Positions 33,087 to 47,021 of a stretch of 64,000 nt of DNA are shown here, in pieces. Source of the stretch: Paracentrotus lividus (Eukaryota > Echinodermata > Echinoidea > Camarodonta > Echinidae); contig CALNVZ010003426.1 in the NCBI GenBank assembly GCA_940671915.1, forward strand, positions 39,489,490 to 39,553,489, in the 5' to 3' direction. The notes under the pieces are model-generated. The model ran no database searches. It saw nothing but the letters and a program-made list of their open reading frames with translations, and was not told the origin of the DNA. The position numbers and the translations under genes are program-made. The stretch's first letter is position 1, and each line of letters begins with the position of its first letter.

Positions 33087-36000
33087 ATTTCAATATAGAG
33101 GGGGTGCAGATGGCAATTTTCTTAGATATATTATAGGCCTGTAGACAAGTATGCCTAATCATATTGACAAATGTGTGATTATCAATGAATAGAAGGGGGG
33201 GGTACACTCTTGTGCCCCTTCCAAGATTCCCAAATGTTATCCATATTACATTGAGCGCCAAAACGGTGTTCAATATGATCCAACGATTAAAACCCTTTTA
33301 GCTTTAACAATTAAATATGGAAAAGCAATTATGGAATACATTATGAATCCTGCTATGCTATTGCCAAGAAAGTACTGCAAAGGCATTAATGGATAACCAC
33401 TAATTGGAGATATTTTATCCTTCTGCCGAAGAGCTTCACCGCTTTCAACCATGACAAACCTCAAAAGTGATATCATAATCGCAGCTATGGCTGTCTCTTC
33501 ATGCCTTTGAAGTGAGCATCAATCTCACATTCTAAAGGGATAAAAAAAAATGAATGTGAAATGATTTAGGATGATCTCAGTAATTTCCTACTCTATATGT
33601 TTAATGCATGCCTTCAATGTACCTGCAAAATACTTCAGAATACTTATTTCTTAACTTTGATGGGAATTTTCTCCTCTGAATTTTCTTCTTGCTGTTTATT
33701 CAGACTTCAAGCAATGGCAACAAATCATTTTCAATATCAAGTAAATCCAATGGTAAATCTAGCATCAAATGACAACAAAATTTTTGCTACTATTTGACAT
33801 GAATAAAATGTCCACAATCTTCGCAGTAAAGAAATATGATTCTATTGAAAACTGTTTCATATTCTTTGGTTTGGGCCATTTCCATGAAACTCTTTTCATT
33901 GGTAAAAGCCGGGATGAAAAGCACCTTTCAGGTGCAATCTGGCCTTCTTTTCACCTTTATTGACAATGAACCATACTCTGGCTGACCCCAAAGCTGCTAA
34001 AGGCTCGCTAAATATTACCGCAATAAATATATTGGTATGCTAACTTCACACCAACATTATAGAATGCAAGCTGAAGATATATTTATCATTTTAAGTTATT
34101 TCTAAATTTGACTTTAAAAAAGTGCTTTTCATCCTTGTTAAATCTGGTGACATTGCTTGGTGACAGGATAACGCACAATATTCATAAAATCTGGACAAAA
34201 GACTAATGCTTATCTTTGGGAACAACACTCGTTCATTACAACACAATATAAATGCATGTAGGGTCTGAATTTAATAGAGAGTAATGGGCACTCTATATTA
34301 TAGGCACTGTACTACAGTTATCCATCAGAGACTTACAGTTTCAGGCAAAAGGCTCAAGACTTGACATGTGAAACGTCAAAATAGGGTCTATGTATATAGA
34401 CTAGAACGATAGAGGGCTCACTATAGCCATCAAGAATTGACGCATTCCATGCTGGTGAATTACAAAGCCAAGGTCGTACCCAATTTCAATTAATTCCAAC
34501 AGGAAATTGAATTTCATATTTTCCCATTATTTTCATGACCGTCAAGGGTTCTCCCCCTCTATCCTCCCCACCCCTCCGTGCTACATCCCTATCCTATCCC
34601 CCCCCCCCACCCTACACTGCAAATTCATTCTCTTTCCCTCTTTCCCATCTCTCCCCACTTATTTTCTCATTAGTTAAAAAGAGATAATTTCTTTTGTTTG
34701 ACTTCATGATAACAAATTCTTTATGGGGCTTACTTCTAATTTTCAATTATCTAAAGATAATAAAGTGCCTCAAGCATTTTCCACAATACAAACATCACTC
34801 TTTGAATACCAAATTACTTTCTTGTTATGATCGTGATTATTGATGCCATTCACTTTAACATGTTAGACATTACATTTGAGAAATACTGGACCAAAATTTC
34901 AGATTATTCTAATCTTACTAGAAACCTTTCTAAGTAGAAAGCATTAGCCTCTAGCTAAAATATTTCTTATTTGCCTAATTCCTCCAATGAATTTCACTAC
35001 TAGATGTTTCAGTGTAATTCCTGATGTATCCCTTTAAAACCCAATGACCTCTCGGTCAGTGACCTCCCATTCACACTGTACCAAAACTCATAATATGGAG
35101 CTATATTTAAAACTCCAGCTCAAAATGTGAGATCATTAGTCTCAGAATTCAGACTGATAATAAAGCATTTCTCGTATAAATTTGCTGTAAAAACTTGTGA
35201 AATTTGCGAGATTGTAACAAGACTCTGGGTATGAACTGTAATAAGAAGATAATAGTCCCTTGTAATTTTTTGCTAAACTTACATGACAAACAAAACTTTT
35301 AACCAGTCAAATATTTTGTACTGGAGGTCTCATATTTCAACTACTGTAATTCCAAAACACTTCAAATATATCTACAGCTCAGGCAAAAATTATTAGACCC
35401 AGTTCATTTTCTGTTCTAAGACAAGGGTGCCATTTGCAATAGTAACAAAATGTATATGTCACACGACAATGATATAGGCCTAGGCCTAATTTGCTGAAGA
35501 TTGTACAGAAGTAGAGTTAGTCTGTGTTTAATATGTTTTCTTACCACACAAAGCAAGAAACGCACACATTGCAACCCTTAATATGAAAAAGTACTTGGTT
35601 TAATAAAAAAAAATTCCCCAAGCTCTATAACCAAAACACTAGAATGAGGTTTGAAAATCAAGTCTATCCACATTCCATTTACATAACCTTGGCCGCACAG
35701 CTAATTAAATGGCTAATTTCTCTTACAATAAATAATGCGGTAATTTTCATTGTAAACATATGTGACAAAGCATTATAGTTTTCTCTGTGCATGACTAATC
35801 GTAACAGAAAGCATTACATCAGATCGGAAGAATTGAATAAACACTATTGTTTTGTCTAAAAAGAGAGGATATTAACCCTGCAGTGCTGTGACACAATCAT
35901 GTCACTAGTTCAGAGCCAAAAAGATGTTCAGTTCATGTCAATGAAAATGAGCTAATGACCTTTTGATTCTTAGATTGATGATGAAGATTTGTCTAATATA

Positions 36001-39000
36001 GGCCTACATCATTCATGTATCCCTTACAAAAGAAGGATTTTTTTTTTTTTTTCATTTATTTATCAATTTTTTGTTTTTTTCATTCTATTTTTCTATCTTT
36101 TGGGGGCTTTTTTTTTTGGGGGGGGGGTCTTTCCCCCCTTTTTTATGGGTGCTGTGGTAATGAAGAGTCTTTTACCAAGGGCCAAAGGACATAAAGTTTA
36201 TATTTTACTAATATTATTAAATACCTTATGACCTTATAGCTTTGAACAGGTATTTTTAATGATAAAGAAATGCATAACACAGACACAACCGTTATCAGCT
36301 GTGAAAAGTAAACTTAAATGTCAACAACCTCAATATGTTTTAAAATGTAACAAAATACCAATCGTTCTGATCTGATTTCTGTTTGTTCTTGTTCATTGAA
36401 GCTTATTGTTAGTTTTCAAAGAAGCAAAAATATGTCTGTTTCAGGCAGATGTCAGTGTTTAAATGTATGATTTATGATCTTCCAGCATTCAAGTTCATCA
36501 GATTATAAAGAACCATAGCAAGGTCACCTGAAACTGCAATGGTCATGTTTGGGCCACAGTTGTATAGCCCCCTCTATAGGAGAGTCATTACATGATGGAG
36601 CACAGCAAAATAAGATGTGTGATTTCTATAATTTTTTTCATTAATAAAACTCAAATCTTTATTCATTTGATGCATGCTGGCACCAAATGTTTGAGGAAAA
36701 AAAATTAAGGGAGAACATATTCAATAATTTTGTTATATTGGTAAACTAAGTATCATTTTTAAAATTGTTTTCCTCTCCTTTTTTGGTAAAACATGAAGAA
36801 ACTTTTTCCAAGTCATCTCAATTTCATCAATTTGATGATCGTCAAGTAAGTTGAAGCTTAGATCACAAGAGATATTAACGAAAAGTACAAAGTTCATGGG
36901 GATTATTTTGGAGAAATTGAATTTTGTGGGAAAAACTCAAGTTTTAGGGTTGGTTGCACAATATGAAGTGAAAGTTCTCCCATCAATTTTGCTAGAATAT
37001 ACCGTAAAGCCATTGAACTTTGGAACGACCTTCAAACATTAATATATATATTTGTTTCAAATCTAAATGTTTTGAAAGAAGTTTCCCCCCCCCCCCCAAA
37101 AAAAAAAAAAATTACAAAAAAAAAAAAAAAATAAAAATCCCCCTTTCCATTAGGCTATTTTACTGATTGTGCAATCTTTTGGCTTGTCTTTCCTTGAAAG
37201 ACCCCAAAATGATGTTACTGGTAAAATAATGCAGGGCTCAACACATATTTACTGGTGTGCAGATTGACAAGTTCAGGTTGGTGAACAGGGGCTCATGTTT
37301 AACTTTCTAAATTTTGGGGCGTGGAGGCAAGTGTAAACTTTGGGCTCCTCTTGTGTTGATCCCTCATGAACTTAATAAAACCCCAAACATACAACAAATA
37401 GTGACAATAGAAATTACTCAGAAAGAAAATTAATTCCACTTACCTGACATATCTTGCCCCATGTGATCTGAAAAATACAAACAATGAGAAAAGCATAAAA
37501 TATGAAAATTGTATCAAATGATGTTAAATGCCAATAGTAACGAAACGATTCCCAAAGCAGATATCATATCAATTATCAAAAAGAAATCACTGTCGATTTG
37601 CCCCATAAAAAATAACTTGTATGTTACATTTAATTTCCACTTCAAACTACTCTATAATAATAGTACTTGCTTACAATTATTATTGCTCCTAAGCCTGATG
37701 TACTGTGCGGTTGTAATTCCATGCATGTTTCCAGTGAATGATAGCTTTGTATTTAATGACTTGATACTTCCATGATATATCTAATCACAAAGATATGTCA
37801 TACTCATAGCACTCACTGCCCAAGTGCACATAGTCTGGAAACACAGACTTTTTGTTTCAAAAGAGTGATAGATGTTCACTCATTGACTTGAACTAACTGC
37901 ATTGGAATGCGGAAGGTTGTTGTGTTTTGAAACATACAACTGTAACTCAAATTATTGTACCCAATTATTATATTATTGTATCATTGCACTACTATTCAAA
38001 TCTATATATACCTTTGCAAATTGCTGCTAGTACTGTTATCATTAAGTTGTTTGCTAAGCAAACTACATGAATGTATATATCTGAAACAAAAAACTCCAAA
38101 ATATTTTTGGTTGCAATGAAGGAACATTGGCCTATAGATATGATACTTCGGCTGTTTCTCATTTCAAGTTCTCTCTCTCTCTCTCTATTCATTCCTGTCT
38201 GCCTGTCTTATAAATCTCTTTATCTGCATTTTCTATTTTCCTCTCTCTATTATTTCCCCCCTTTTTTTTAATACTCGGCTTGCTCTAAATTCTTTTTCTT
38301 CCATCTCTCTTTCTCCCTCTCTCTCTCTCCCCCCCCCTCTCTCTCTCTCTCCCTCTCCTCTCCCATTTCTTCTGCTATTCTAATTTTCCCAAGCCCTCTT
38401 CTATCAATGATCAATCATTTCACTTGAAGGTCTGATAGCACAGACTACCAGAGTACATGGTTTGGCCCTGACTGTCACACTTCAAAGTTCATTGACCTCA
38501 AGTCCTGCGATTTGGAATTTCCAGGAAATAACGAATATCATCCTTTTTCAATAGTTGGTTAAACCACCAAGGTTATTGCAAAACGAAAAAGGGATCATTA
38601 CTCACTTTACAGTATCAAACTCGGCTAATTAAGAGCTAGAAAGTTATTAACTCGGTGTGCAACAGTACGTACAAGTAGACGTTCCTCTCTAATTATACAT
38701 ACATGTATGAAGGCTACATTACCATTAATGCACTTGAACTACTCATTTCAATTTCAGGGAATTCACCCATTTTCCGGCTGTCAGATAAATATGGAATATC
38801 ATTGGGCTTCATGTGGTTAATTCATACATGTACTGGTACCTATTAAAAGATAATGTAAAGAGTCGGTCAAGGTCATGGATTTGAAAGAAATGTGTTTTCA
38901 TTGGTTCCTCTTTTTTTTTTTTAACATGATCCAGGGTCAATTATTAAAATAATTATTCAAATAGCCTTGGAAGCTATAGACCAATTCGGGCAGCGTTTCA

Positions 39001-39035
39001 TGGAAGTGAGTCCTGTACGTGCACACCATATAGCT
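33087..39035. other. Long AT-rich non-coding stretch
   Basis: No gene recognised in about 6 kb. Simple sequence includes C9 at 34601, T13 at 36038, G9 at 36119, C13-A13 at 37085-37112, a (CT)n cluster at 38170-38190 and 38300-38365, and T11 at 38910. ORFs are short and without motifs. Confidence 0.5.
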
Positions 39036-39160
39036 GGGGGCTTCAAATGTACTACGCATGCGCCATGTGCGCGTATGTCTGCACGTTTGGACGTTTTCTT
39101 TTGTTACACATTCATACGTGCACAAGGAGCATGCGTAGTACATTGGAAGCCCCTCAGCAA
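39032..39160. repeat. Foldback element with about 42-bp arms
   Basis: GGGGGCTTCAAATGTACTAC (from 39036) through GCGTATG (to about 39077) is the inverse of about 39113-39155, with a few mismatches and a 35-base loop. It is CpG- and ACGTG-rich relative to its flanks. Its ends are GCTG..CAGC. Confidence 0.75.
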
Positions 39161-39482
39161 TGGCTGCCACCATGACAAAATATCACCCAAACTGAATTCG
39201 TCTATGAGAGGATAACTTCATTTGGCAATAACAGTCCATCTGGACAAATTTGTTTTCTCTGGTAATAGCACTGTCTGCTCTGGAAATTCAACTTTTATCT
39301 TTATTTTGAGATTTATCAACATAAATATAATCTTACCTGTATAGGGTTTCATACATGTACATGTAGCCCCCATATTACAAAATAAAGCTCCAGTGACGTT
39401 CCATATGTACCTCATCTTTCATGAATTAATATTCAAAGGGTAACAATTATTTTTTTTAATTATTCATCCTGTAAAATTTATC

Positions 39483-39651
39483 ATATCGTCTGTTGGGAGC
39501 CATAAGGGCGTTATTGCATCTTATAGATGTTCCGTTGAGAGCCAGAAGGGCGCTATTACTGTACAAAGTCAATGGTAATAGCGCCCTTCTGGCTCCAAAC
39601 GGAACATCCTCGATCAGCAATAGCGTCCTTCTGGCTCCAAGCCGACGATAT
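39483..39651. mobile_element. 169-bp palindromic MITE, copy 2
   Basis: Same length and order as 27162-27330, with only a handful of substitutions. The two copies share no flanking sequence, which shows the boundaries clearly and supports independent insertion. Confidence 0.85.
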
Positions 39652-39953
39652 CTGATACGCGACAGCACTGAGTCCAGGAGCTCCCTACAAGTTTGTGTGT
39701 GACCACCAATCCAAAGAGTGGTTCACTGTGCAAAGAGAGCTTTTTACTGGATTTTAAAGATGAGAAAATTTGTTTTTACGAAATATTTCAAAACAGTGTC
39801 AAATCATGAGTTTGATCTGGTAGCTTTCCATATAGTCTATGTCACTTTGATAAATGCTAACGCTACATATAAACTGCTTACGTAGCACGCATGCGAGACA
39901 GGCCATTTAGAAAAGCATAGCCACACAATTAGGATGTCACAAATATTGGAACC

Positions 39954-40177
39954 GGGGAGGGTCCACAAGGCCAAGGGCCCACAAGTCCAAGTATTTTCCC
40001 ACGAGGCCGAGGGTCCATGAGTCCGAGTATTTTCCCACGAGGCCGATTTTTCTCATATTGTATTTTGCAATATACTGCTCGGCCTCGTGGGAAAAATACT
40101 CGGACTTGGGGGAAAAAAACTCGGCCTTGTGGGAAAATAATCGAACTCGTGGACCCTCGGCCTCGTGGGAAGACCCC
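39954..40177. mobile_element. 224-bp foldback element with 9-bp target duplication
   Basis: GGGGAGGGTCCACAAGGCC at the left is mirrored by GGCCTCGTGGGAAGACCCC at the right. Internally a CACGAGGCCGA / AGTCCGAGTATTTTCCCA unit repeats two to three times per arm. ATTGGAACC flanks the element at 39945-39953 and 40178-40186. A 9-bp duplication with a long inverted structure would fit Mutator-like elements, but this is an inference. Confidence 0.75.
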
Positions 40178-40186
40178 ATTGGAACC

Positions 40187-42338
40187 ATATTATGAGCGAA
40201 TTTTAGTCATCTGAGGTGCGTCACATTTGGCTACTCTTTTCAATTTTTCTCCCTCCATATCCAAATTTGTAAAAAAAAAAATAATGTAAAAAAAAAACAA
40301 AAATAGAAAAAAAAGAACCTGAGCAAAACAAGACCCCCCCCCCAAAAAAAAAAATGAATTAAAAAAAAGAAAATTAAAATCAGTAGGCCTATACATGTAC
40401 ATGAAAAACATACCAAATTCATCAAGTTTTGAAATCAACAGACAACTGAAACATGAAATGAAACCCACACCTTTAATACAGTGTATGATATAAATTGCAA
40501 TGTCTATAAAGGCATACATGTACATGTATTATGGCATTATGTGACAGATGGCTTGTCATAATAGTCATTTGCATGCATACATAGTACATACAGCGTACAC
40601 AATTTCTGTATACCACCCTATCATTATCTCACAAAGGTCACAGGCGGAGAAAAGTGCATCGTCCTAAAGCTAGCCAAAGCCAATACTAGTCTGACACAGA
40701 GACTCTTTACAGAAGGGAAAACAAATAAATATTTTATTATGATTTTACAGGTAAGCCTATGTGTGGCTCTTTATAATTCTCCCCTCCATTGACACAAGTC
40801 GCTTTTTATTTTGAGTGTTTAAAAAATATTTTTTAGCCTCCTTTTGCAACATATAATTCCATATCACTTTGTCTTTATTAAAAAGCTCTTTCTCTCTCTC
40901 TCTTTATTTTGCTGTGTCTTTCAATCTTTCCTCCATAATCTATTTCTCCCCTCTCCCTCTCTTTTCTAAGATCTTCTCTAAACACCAATAAATCTATATG
41001 CCTACATTTTTGTATCTCTTTCACTGTATCCCATTTCTCATTTGGCTTTCAAACATAATAAACAAAAACTAATAACACAATTAATGTCATTTGAAGCTGG
41101 AGCTTTTCTCTATTGACTCATAAACTGCATAAATAGGTAATAATTTGTCATCAAGACATACAATAACACCTGCAAAACTGTCAATCAAATCAATAATGAA
41201 TTACAATCATCATAATTACCTGAGCAGATAAATAATTCCTGAAAATACAATTGTCCAATTTAGATCACAAAATTCCTTATTAAAGAAGAAGTTCCACACA
41301 CCAAAATTAAATTTCCTCAGCAGTCAGGCTTTGTAAAAATATATGAAATGACAATTGTCAAATAATTGAGCAAAAGTTGCAACTACGATGGTAAAAACTG
41401 CAGCTATTTTGAGGGTTCTCTCTCGAACCACTCGCCTAAAAGCACTGAAAATACAATATCCTCACTTCGGTATAAACATACAGAATCAAACTCGTCATAA
41501 TAATTCAGCAGAAAACTGCAACTCGAACAGCAACATCTATTTTGGGAGCTCAACGAGATGGTATATGGATCTGGACTGGGAGATATTATATTGATAGAAG
41601 TTCCATCCAAAAGGGATTAAATCAACTTCTGATGAAAATTGAGAATATCAGACTATGGCTTATTTCATATTAACCTAAAATTTGATAGCAATTATATGAA
41701 AACGTACCTTTTAACATCACTTTCCCACAGGCTTATTTATACAATCTGGTAAAAGAGAACACTGTTTTCTATGAAATTACAAAATTGGATTTAATCCCTT
41801 TTGGTAATAAAACTCTTGATTATATTGACCATGCTTCCTGACCTGTCTATAGCCTTCAACTTGACCATGTGATGATTGACCGACCGCTCCCCGGTGAGGG
41901 TCAAAACTAGGTCACAATCCAGATATGGGTTTCAAATTGCAACCCCTCAATTTGTGTTTCAATTTATTATAGGGATTGAGTAACTTTTTTTTTGAGGCTT
42001 CCAAAAGTCTGAGTTGCGGGTCGAGCCTTACATGCTGCCAGTGCATGTAATGGTCTGTCAAGAGGAAACCCTGAAAATTCATTCCTGTGCATCATTACAT
42101 GCTTGAAAAAAGTAATAGAAAAAAGTGATTATTTTCCCTCCATAGGCTGCAGTGTTAACTTGAGAGTACCCAGGTATGCTTATGATTATTGTGATATTCA
42201 GTCATCAATATTTTCGCAATTAAATGACTGATTGGCGATTCTCGTCTGAAGTTGAACCACAGGTTTGCAATTATGACTACAGCATTAGCTGAATGAAGTT
42301 AAACAATCATATTAAGAGGTGATATGACATATTTTGCT
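40187..42338. other. Non-coding stretch
   Basis: No gene recognised. Several A runs (40271-40380), C9/A10 at 40334 and a CT patch at 40889-40903. Confidence 0.5.
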
Positions 42339-42854
42339 CCAGTGTTTTGTGGTTAGCTATAACGTAAAGTCGATAGTCGAAGTTAGTCATTCAATTAATA
42401 TTTCAGATGTACGTCTACAGAGCAAATATCCTGGAATCCCTTTAAGCTCCAAAGGCACCTATACTGAAGGGATAAAGGGTGTTATGGGGGTGAAAGATTA
42501 GGGCATCATAATGGCCATTTTCAAAGACATGAGGGAGAATTTGAAATGCCAAAAACAAATCGTATAAAATATAAATAGACCTAAATACTCACTTGAAAGG
42601 CTATCACACTATAGGGGGCCTATTTCAAAGGTTTCATAGCACTTACAGGTTTCCAATTGGTCATTTTATGTCCCTGTGAGACCAATGCAGAAATGTCAAG
42701 CCCATCTATTCTTTTACATTTGTGTTGACAGCCAGAAAACACTATCTCAATATCCTTTACATAGCGTTAATCCTTTCTGCCTTCCCATAAATACTTTTGT
42801 TTTCCAGAATTGACCAAAACAAAGTGCAAGTTACATAAAAAATGTACAATCCCT

Positions 42855-43203
42855 AGGCTTTTGAGAAAGAAAGATAGCCAGTTATTTCTTAGTACTTGTT
42901 TAGTTGAAATTGACAAGAAGAAATCTTATTTCCACCCTGAAACAAAGTTTGAGAGCAAATCAAATCTGGGAAGCAAATTCAGGCATATTATACTTCAAAT
43001 TGTTTCAATTTCTTCAATTGATTCCCCATAAATATGCTTTGTTTGAGGACAAAAGTACTAAGTAATGGAAGTCACTAAATGGCTCTCTTCTTTATGCAAC
43101 TGAGATGGCATAAATATTCATATTATGATTGACAGCCTCTTGAGAAAGAAAGATGGTAGGTTATTTCTCAGTATACTTGTTTAGTTGAAATTGACAAGAA
43201 GCT
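42855..43203 (+). repeat. Diverged tandem duplication, about 280-bp period
   Basis: TTGAGAAAGAAAGAT(A/G)G...TTATTTCT(T/C)AGTA and CTTGTTTAGTTGAAATTGAC occur at about 42859-42918 and again at about 43140-43198. Confidence 0.75.
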
Positions 43204-43524
43204 CTAAAAACTAATAACAACAACAAAAACCTTTTCTCCAAAATAGGAATATTCCATTGATCTATATGTTGATATCACAAATTCATCGCTACTTTCTACA
43301 ATATTCATACAATGGCAAAGGAAATGATAGGTAGAAAGAGATTTGGGTGCAGTTGCATTAACAGTAGCCTATATAGTAACTTTGTCATCAATGGATACCA
43401 TGGTAACGTTGCTCAATGGCCAATAAAGATGTAATATTTCATGAAAGTGACCATTGATTGAGGCAAAGTTATTATAATAGCAAGATTTATGCAATGGGGG
43501 GGGCATGGATAAAATGAAAGAGGG

Positions 43525-43536
43525 CCCGAGAGAGAA

Positions 43537-43581
<45 letters not shown>

Positions 43582-43582
43582 G
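43525..43582 (+). repeat. (GA)n microsatellite, left of MITE
   Basis: A purine-only GA/GAAA tract. The tract resumes at 44046-44079 on the other side of the inverted-repeat element, suggesting that element inserted into a longer GA array. Confidence 0.85.
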
Positions 43583-43611
43583 GGAGGGAAAAAAAAGAGA
43601 GAGAAACAAGG

Positions 43612-44045
43612 CAGTGCTGCACTAGCTCGAGCTATTTTTGTAAAAAGTGTGCTATTTGTGATCTGATGAATTAGCTCGAGTAGAGCAGATCCGACTTTGG
43701 GGTCAAATAGCGCACTAACTTGGAAGAAATCCAAGCCCTAGTCATCTTAGGTTTTTGTGAAAAAACTTGAGCTGGTTTGCGGTTTTAGCACGAAATAATG
43801 CGCTATCGCGGTGCTGCATTTGCTTGAGCTAATTCCGAAACTGTGCACCTGTGTGTGTATATGCTAGTGGTAGTTACCAGTTGTGCAATACACATCGGGC
43901 TTGTTTGTTCAAGGTCAGGTCAGGTCGAAATTTAAAAATTTTAAAATAGCTTGAGCTGGTGCAGGACTGGTTTCTTTTTTCAGACTTTTTCCCTGATCCA
44001 TCAATTAGCGTGCTATTTTTTAGCTCGAGCTAGTGCAGCAGCGCC
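43612..44045. mobile_element. Inverted-repeat element inserted in a (GA)n tract
   Basis: The left end reads CAGTGCTGCACTAGCTCGAG and the right end its inverse (CTCGAGCTAGTGCAGCAGCG), about 434 bp in total. AGCTCGAGCTA / GCTTGAGCTA and GCGCTAT motifs recur internally. No ORF of note. GA repeats lie on both sides (to 43605, from 44046). The same element is present, indel-ridden, at 60738-61159. Confidence 0.75.
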
Positions 44046-44084
<39 letters not shown>

Positions 44085-46989
44085 GTGTTGAGAAGAATAA
44101 ATAGCCAAACACCTGGCGGGCAGGCCTGTGCTACCTCCCCTGCCCAGAGGGGAATCTGGATGGCCGAACCTGGAGCTCAGCGGAGAGAAAGGAAAAGGGG
44201 CCTGGTGTTTTTATGCCTTCAAGAATACGCTTCCGTTCGAACAGTTGAACTTCACCCCGATTAAATAGTGCATAGTGCTAGCGGCTAGACCTGAACATCA
44301 GTATAAAGGTGTCGGTAGCTAGCAGCATGAAGCTATAGTGTGAGTGTCTACATGTATGCCTATATGAAAACAAGAAATGGACAACATAGGGAACAATAGA
44401 AGAATAGGCCAACACCAACATTTAATTGGTGATTTTAATGTCAACAAATATATAAGCTAAGAAGAGTTATTCTCAAACAAGGAGAACAAAACATGGAAGG
44501 AATGACAGTAGAAAGTATAGTAGGCCTTTATCTATTGTCCTTAGTATTTCAAATTCAATCATTTAGGATTATAGGCCTACAATAATTACAAAGAATAATT
44601 AATTTGACTATAAAACATACAGACAAATCGAAAACCTAAAGTTTTCTAAAAGTAACAGTTCATAGCATACATTGTAAAACAAAATAATCAGGCAGACAAA
44701 TAGTGAGAGTGCGAGAAAGAGAGAGGGAAAGAAGGAGAGAGAGAGAGAGATAGAATGAAAGAAAGTGGACTGTACACAATAGATACACTCGATATTTTTT
44801 TTATACCTCTTCTAGCAAACACCTCTTGTATGGCCACAACCACATAACAAAGGGTCAATAATCACAACAATACTCCCCCTCCCCACAGTAATATGGTAAT
44901 GAGGGTCAGCTAAGGACAATCTCATTAAGAGTGGCACCCCTCTTGCTGGTCTTTAATCCCATTGAAGGGTGCTCAGTTCATTAAGGAAAGGGATTATCCA
45001 CAGGGCTCTTAATCACGTTAATCTATTCATTGGATAGAGTTTGTATGATCAGGATGATATATTTTTTGTTCTATTTCAGAAGCATGATGCAGCAAAAAAA
45101 GGACATGCGAATTGTTACCAATTTGACGTACGTGTAATGAACAGCCTTCCATACTGTCCAGGGGAAAAAGACGAAAGTTGTTTATTTGGTTCTATACTTT
45201 TTGCTTTTGTACTATCTGTGGCACAATATATTTTATCTCTCTCCCTGGTGCACACACAAAACAATAATTTTCTCTTTCATGAATTAATCCACTCATCTCT
45301 CAACATTCTAATATCTTAAATTCTGTCATATTTTCCCTATTACTCCATATTCTCTGTTTCTCTCATCCCTCATTGACAATATGTTGTGAGCAAATATATC
45401 AAAATTTGGTCACAACACTGGGATAATAACACAAAATACAGCTATACTGCCATCTGCAGTTGAAATCATTATAGTCAAACAGACAGACGAGGGAAAGTAC
45501 TTCTGTTAGGCAAAACGTCTCTAATAAAGTGACCTGGTGCATTACACAACGCAGCACAAAGACACAATTTCCTCTGCCCTCCCATTTGCAACAGAGTTCA
45601 CCAAAGTGTCATCAGCACAAAGCAATGATAGATTATAGACTGTGGATGAAATGATGGTTTATGATGCGATTTATTGATAATCCCAGTGAACTTTTCACTC
45701 CTCATAAAACCCAGATATGTGTGACCTACAAGCAGACTCAATGGAGGGAAGCCTTTGACAGTAATTGGAGTTTTATGCAATGAACTTGGAGGCTTTGCTG
45801 GGTCTTCTATTTGATAATATTTCTTTTATTAGTTCAGTTTTTTTTAAACACAATACACATTGAAAGTAAATTGACTGGGCCTACGTTTTTTTTTTAATTC
45901 TAGGATGAAAGAAATATAAAAAGCCCTATTATCACAAATATACAGACATATAGGCCCCTACTGTTTAAGAGATTTTTTTTCACGAATTTCGCGAGTCCAT
46001 CTTTGCGAAAATTTCTACTTCATTACAAGGTTATTATAGAAATGAAAACATGTCCAGAATGTCAAAATTATCAACTCGTATATTTCCTTAAGTAGTCCAA
46101 AATTGCGATATCAGTATGCGAAAATATTGGCGTATAGGCCTACATGTATAGTAGTTGATAAGGATTGCTTGTTTTATTCAGTTTAAATATAAAGGTACAT
46201 GTAATTCACAAAACCGGTCAAGGACATGGACTTGGTAGCGGCAATTGGTTTTCCTTGGGGCATCTAAAGATGAAATGGATTATCAATTTTCTTCAAATAG
46301 CCTTAAGAGCTATGAAGTACTAAATATAGTCGGCAACATCTGCTCCAGAGTAAAATCAGTTTCCTCTTGAAAATATAATTTCATCCATGAGATGTTCATC
46401 ATTAGGCAGATTAAAAACACAGCAATTTGTCCATGTAACTTTAAATAAGCCCCATTTAGGGGTTTATGACTTTTGCTCCAGTAACAATTGCTTCAAGGTC
46501 AATCCCTTTAACTACTGTATTCGTGGAAATATTTGCAGTACATTTTTCACGAAAAAAGCGGCAAGCGCGAATTTAAAAACAAGCAAATACATAGGCATGA
46601 TTTCCAATTCGTGTATTGAATGGGTTCAATTGCGAGCTTACAAACATGCAGCGCGAATTTAAGAACCAGTGACCATGTTTTGAGACCACTCAGCACTCAA
46701 CATCGCAGCAATCGTCGCCGGAGCTAATGTCATTTCCCGATGAAACAGGGGCCGCGGAGCCATGGGAGCCCCCACTTTTTTGCAGCAAACATGTACACAA
46801 ATGTAAAAATTACCACAGATTTTTTTTATTTTTAGCCTGTTCAGTCACCCCCACCAATTTTAGCTCAGCCCCTCCTCATTCAAAAACGCTCCTCAGCCCC
46901 CTGTTAAAGACATGACATAAAAATGAACGTTCATAATCTTGAGAATTAACATAAAACTTATGTCTTTATACATGTAGTTTGAGCACGAA

Positions 46990-47021
46990 TGATATAATTA
47001 TTATGCAGGATAGAACAGACA
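46990..47021. other. Short spacer
   Basis: Unique sequence between the duplicated segment and the TTAA element. Confidence 0.4.

Larger units (their letters stand above)
42339..46989 (+). repeat. Segment duplicated at 59479-64000 (copy A, clean)
   Basis: Collinear in direct orientation with the right end of the window, from the shared CCAGTG at 42339 to GAGCACGAA at 46989. This copy continues smoothly into unique flanks on both sides and reads as normal-quality sequence. It holds a MITE, (GA)n tracts and small local duplications but no recognised gene. A good TTCTATTTCAG acceptor at 45069-45079 precedes a 48-base open stretch (KHDAAKKGHANCYQFD) ending at a weak GTACGTG, which could be a micro-exon. 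Confidence 0.9.

Noticed and set aside
43369-43734. 121-codon minus-strand ORF
   Set aside because: Its core is the (GA)n microsatellite read as Leu/Ser repeats, and it spans a mobile-element boundary.
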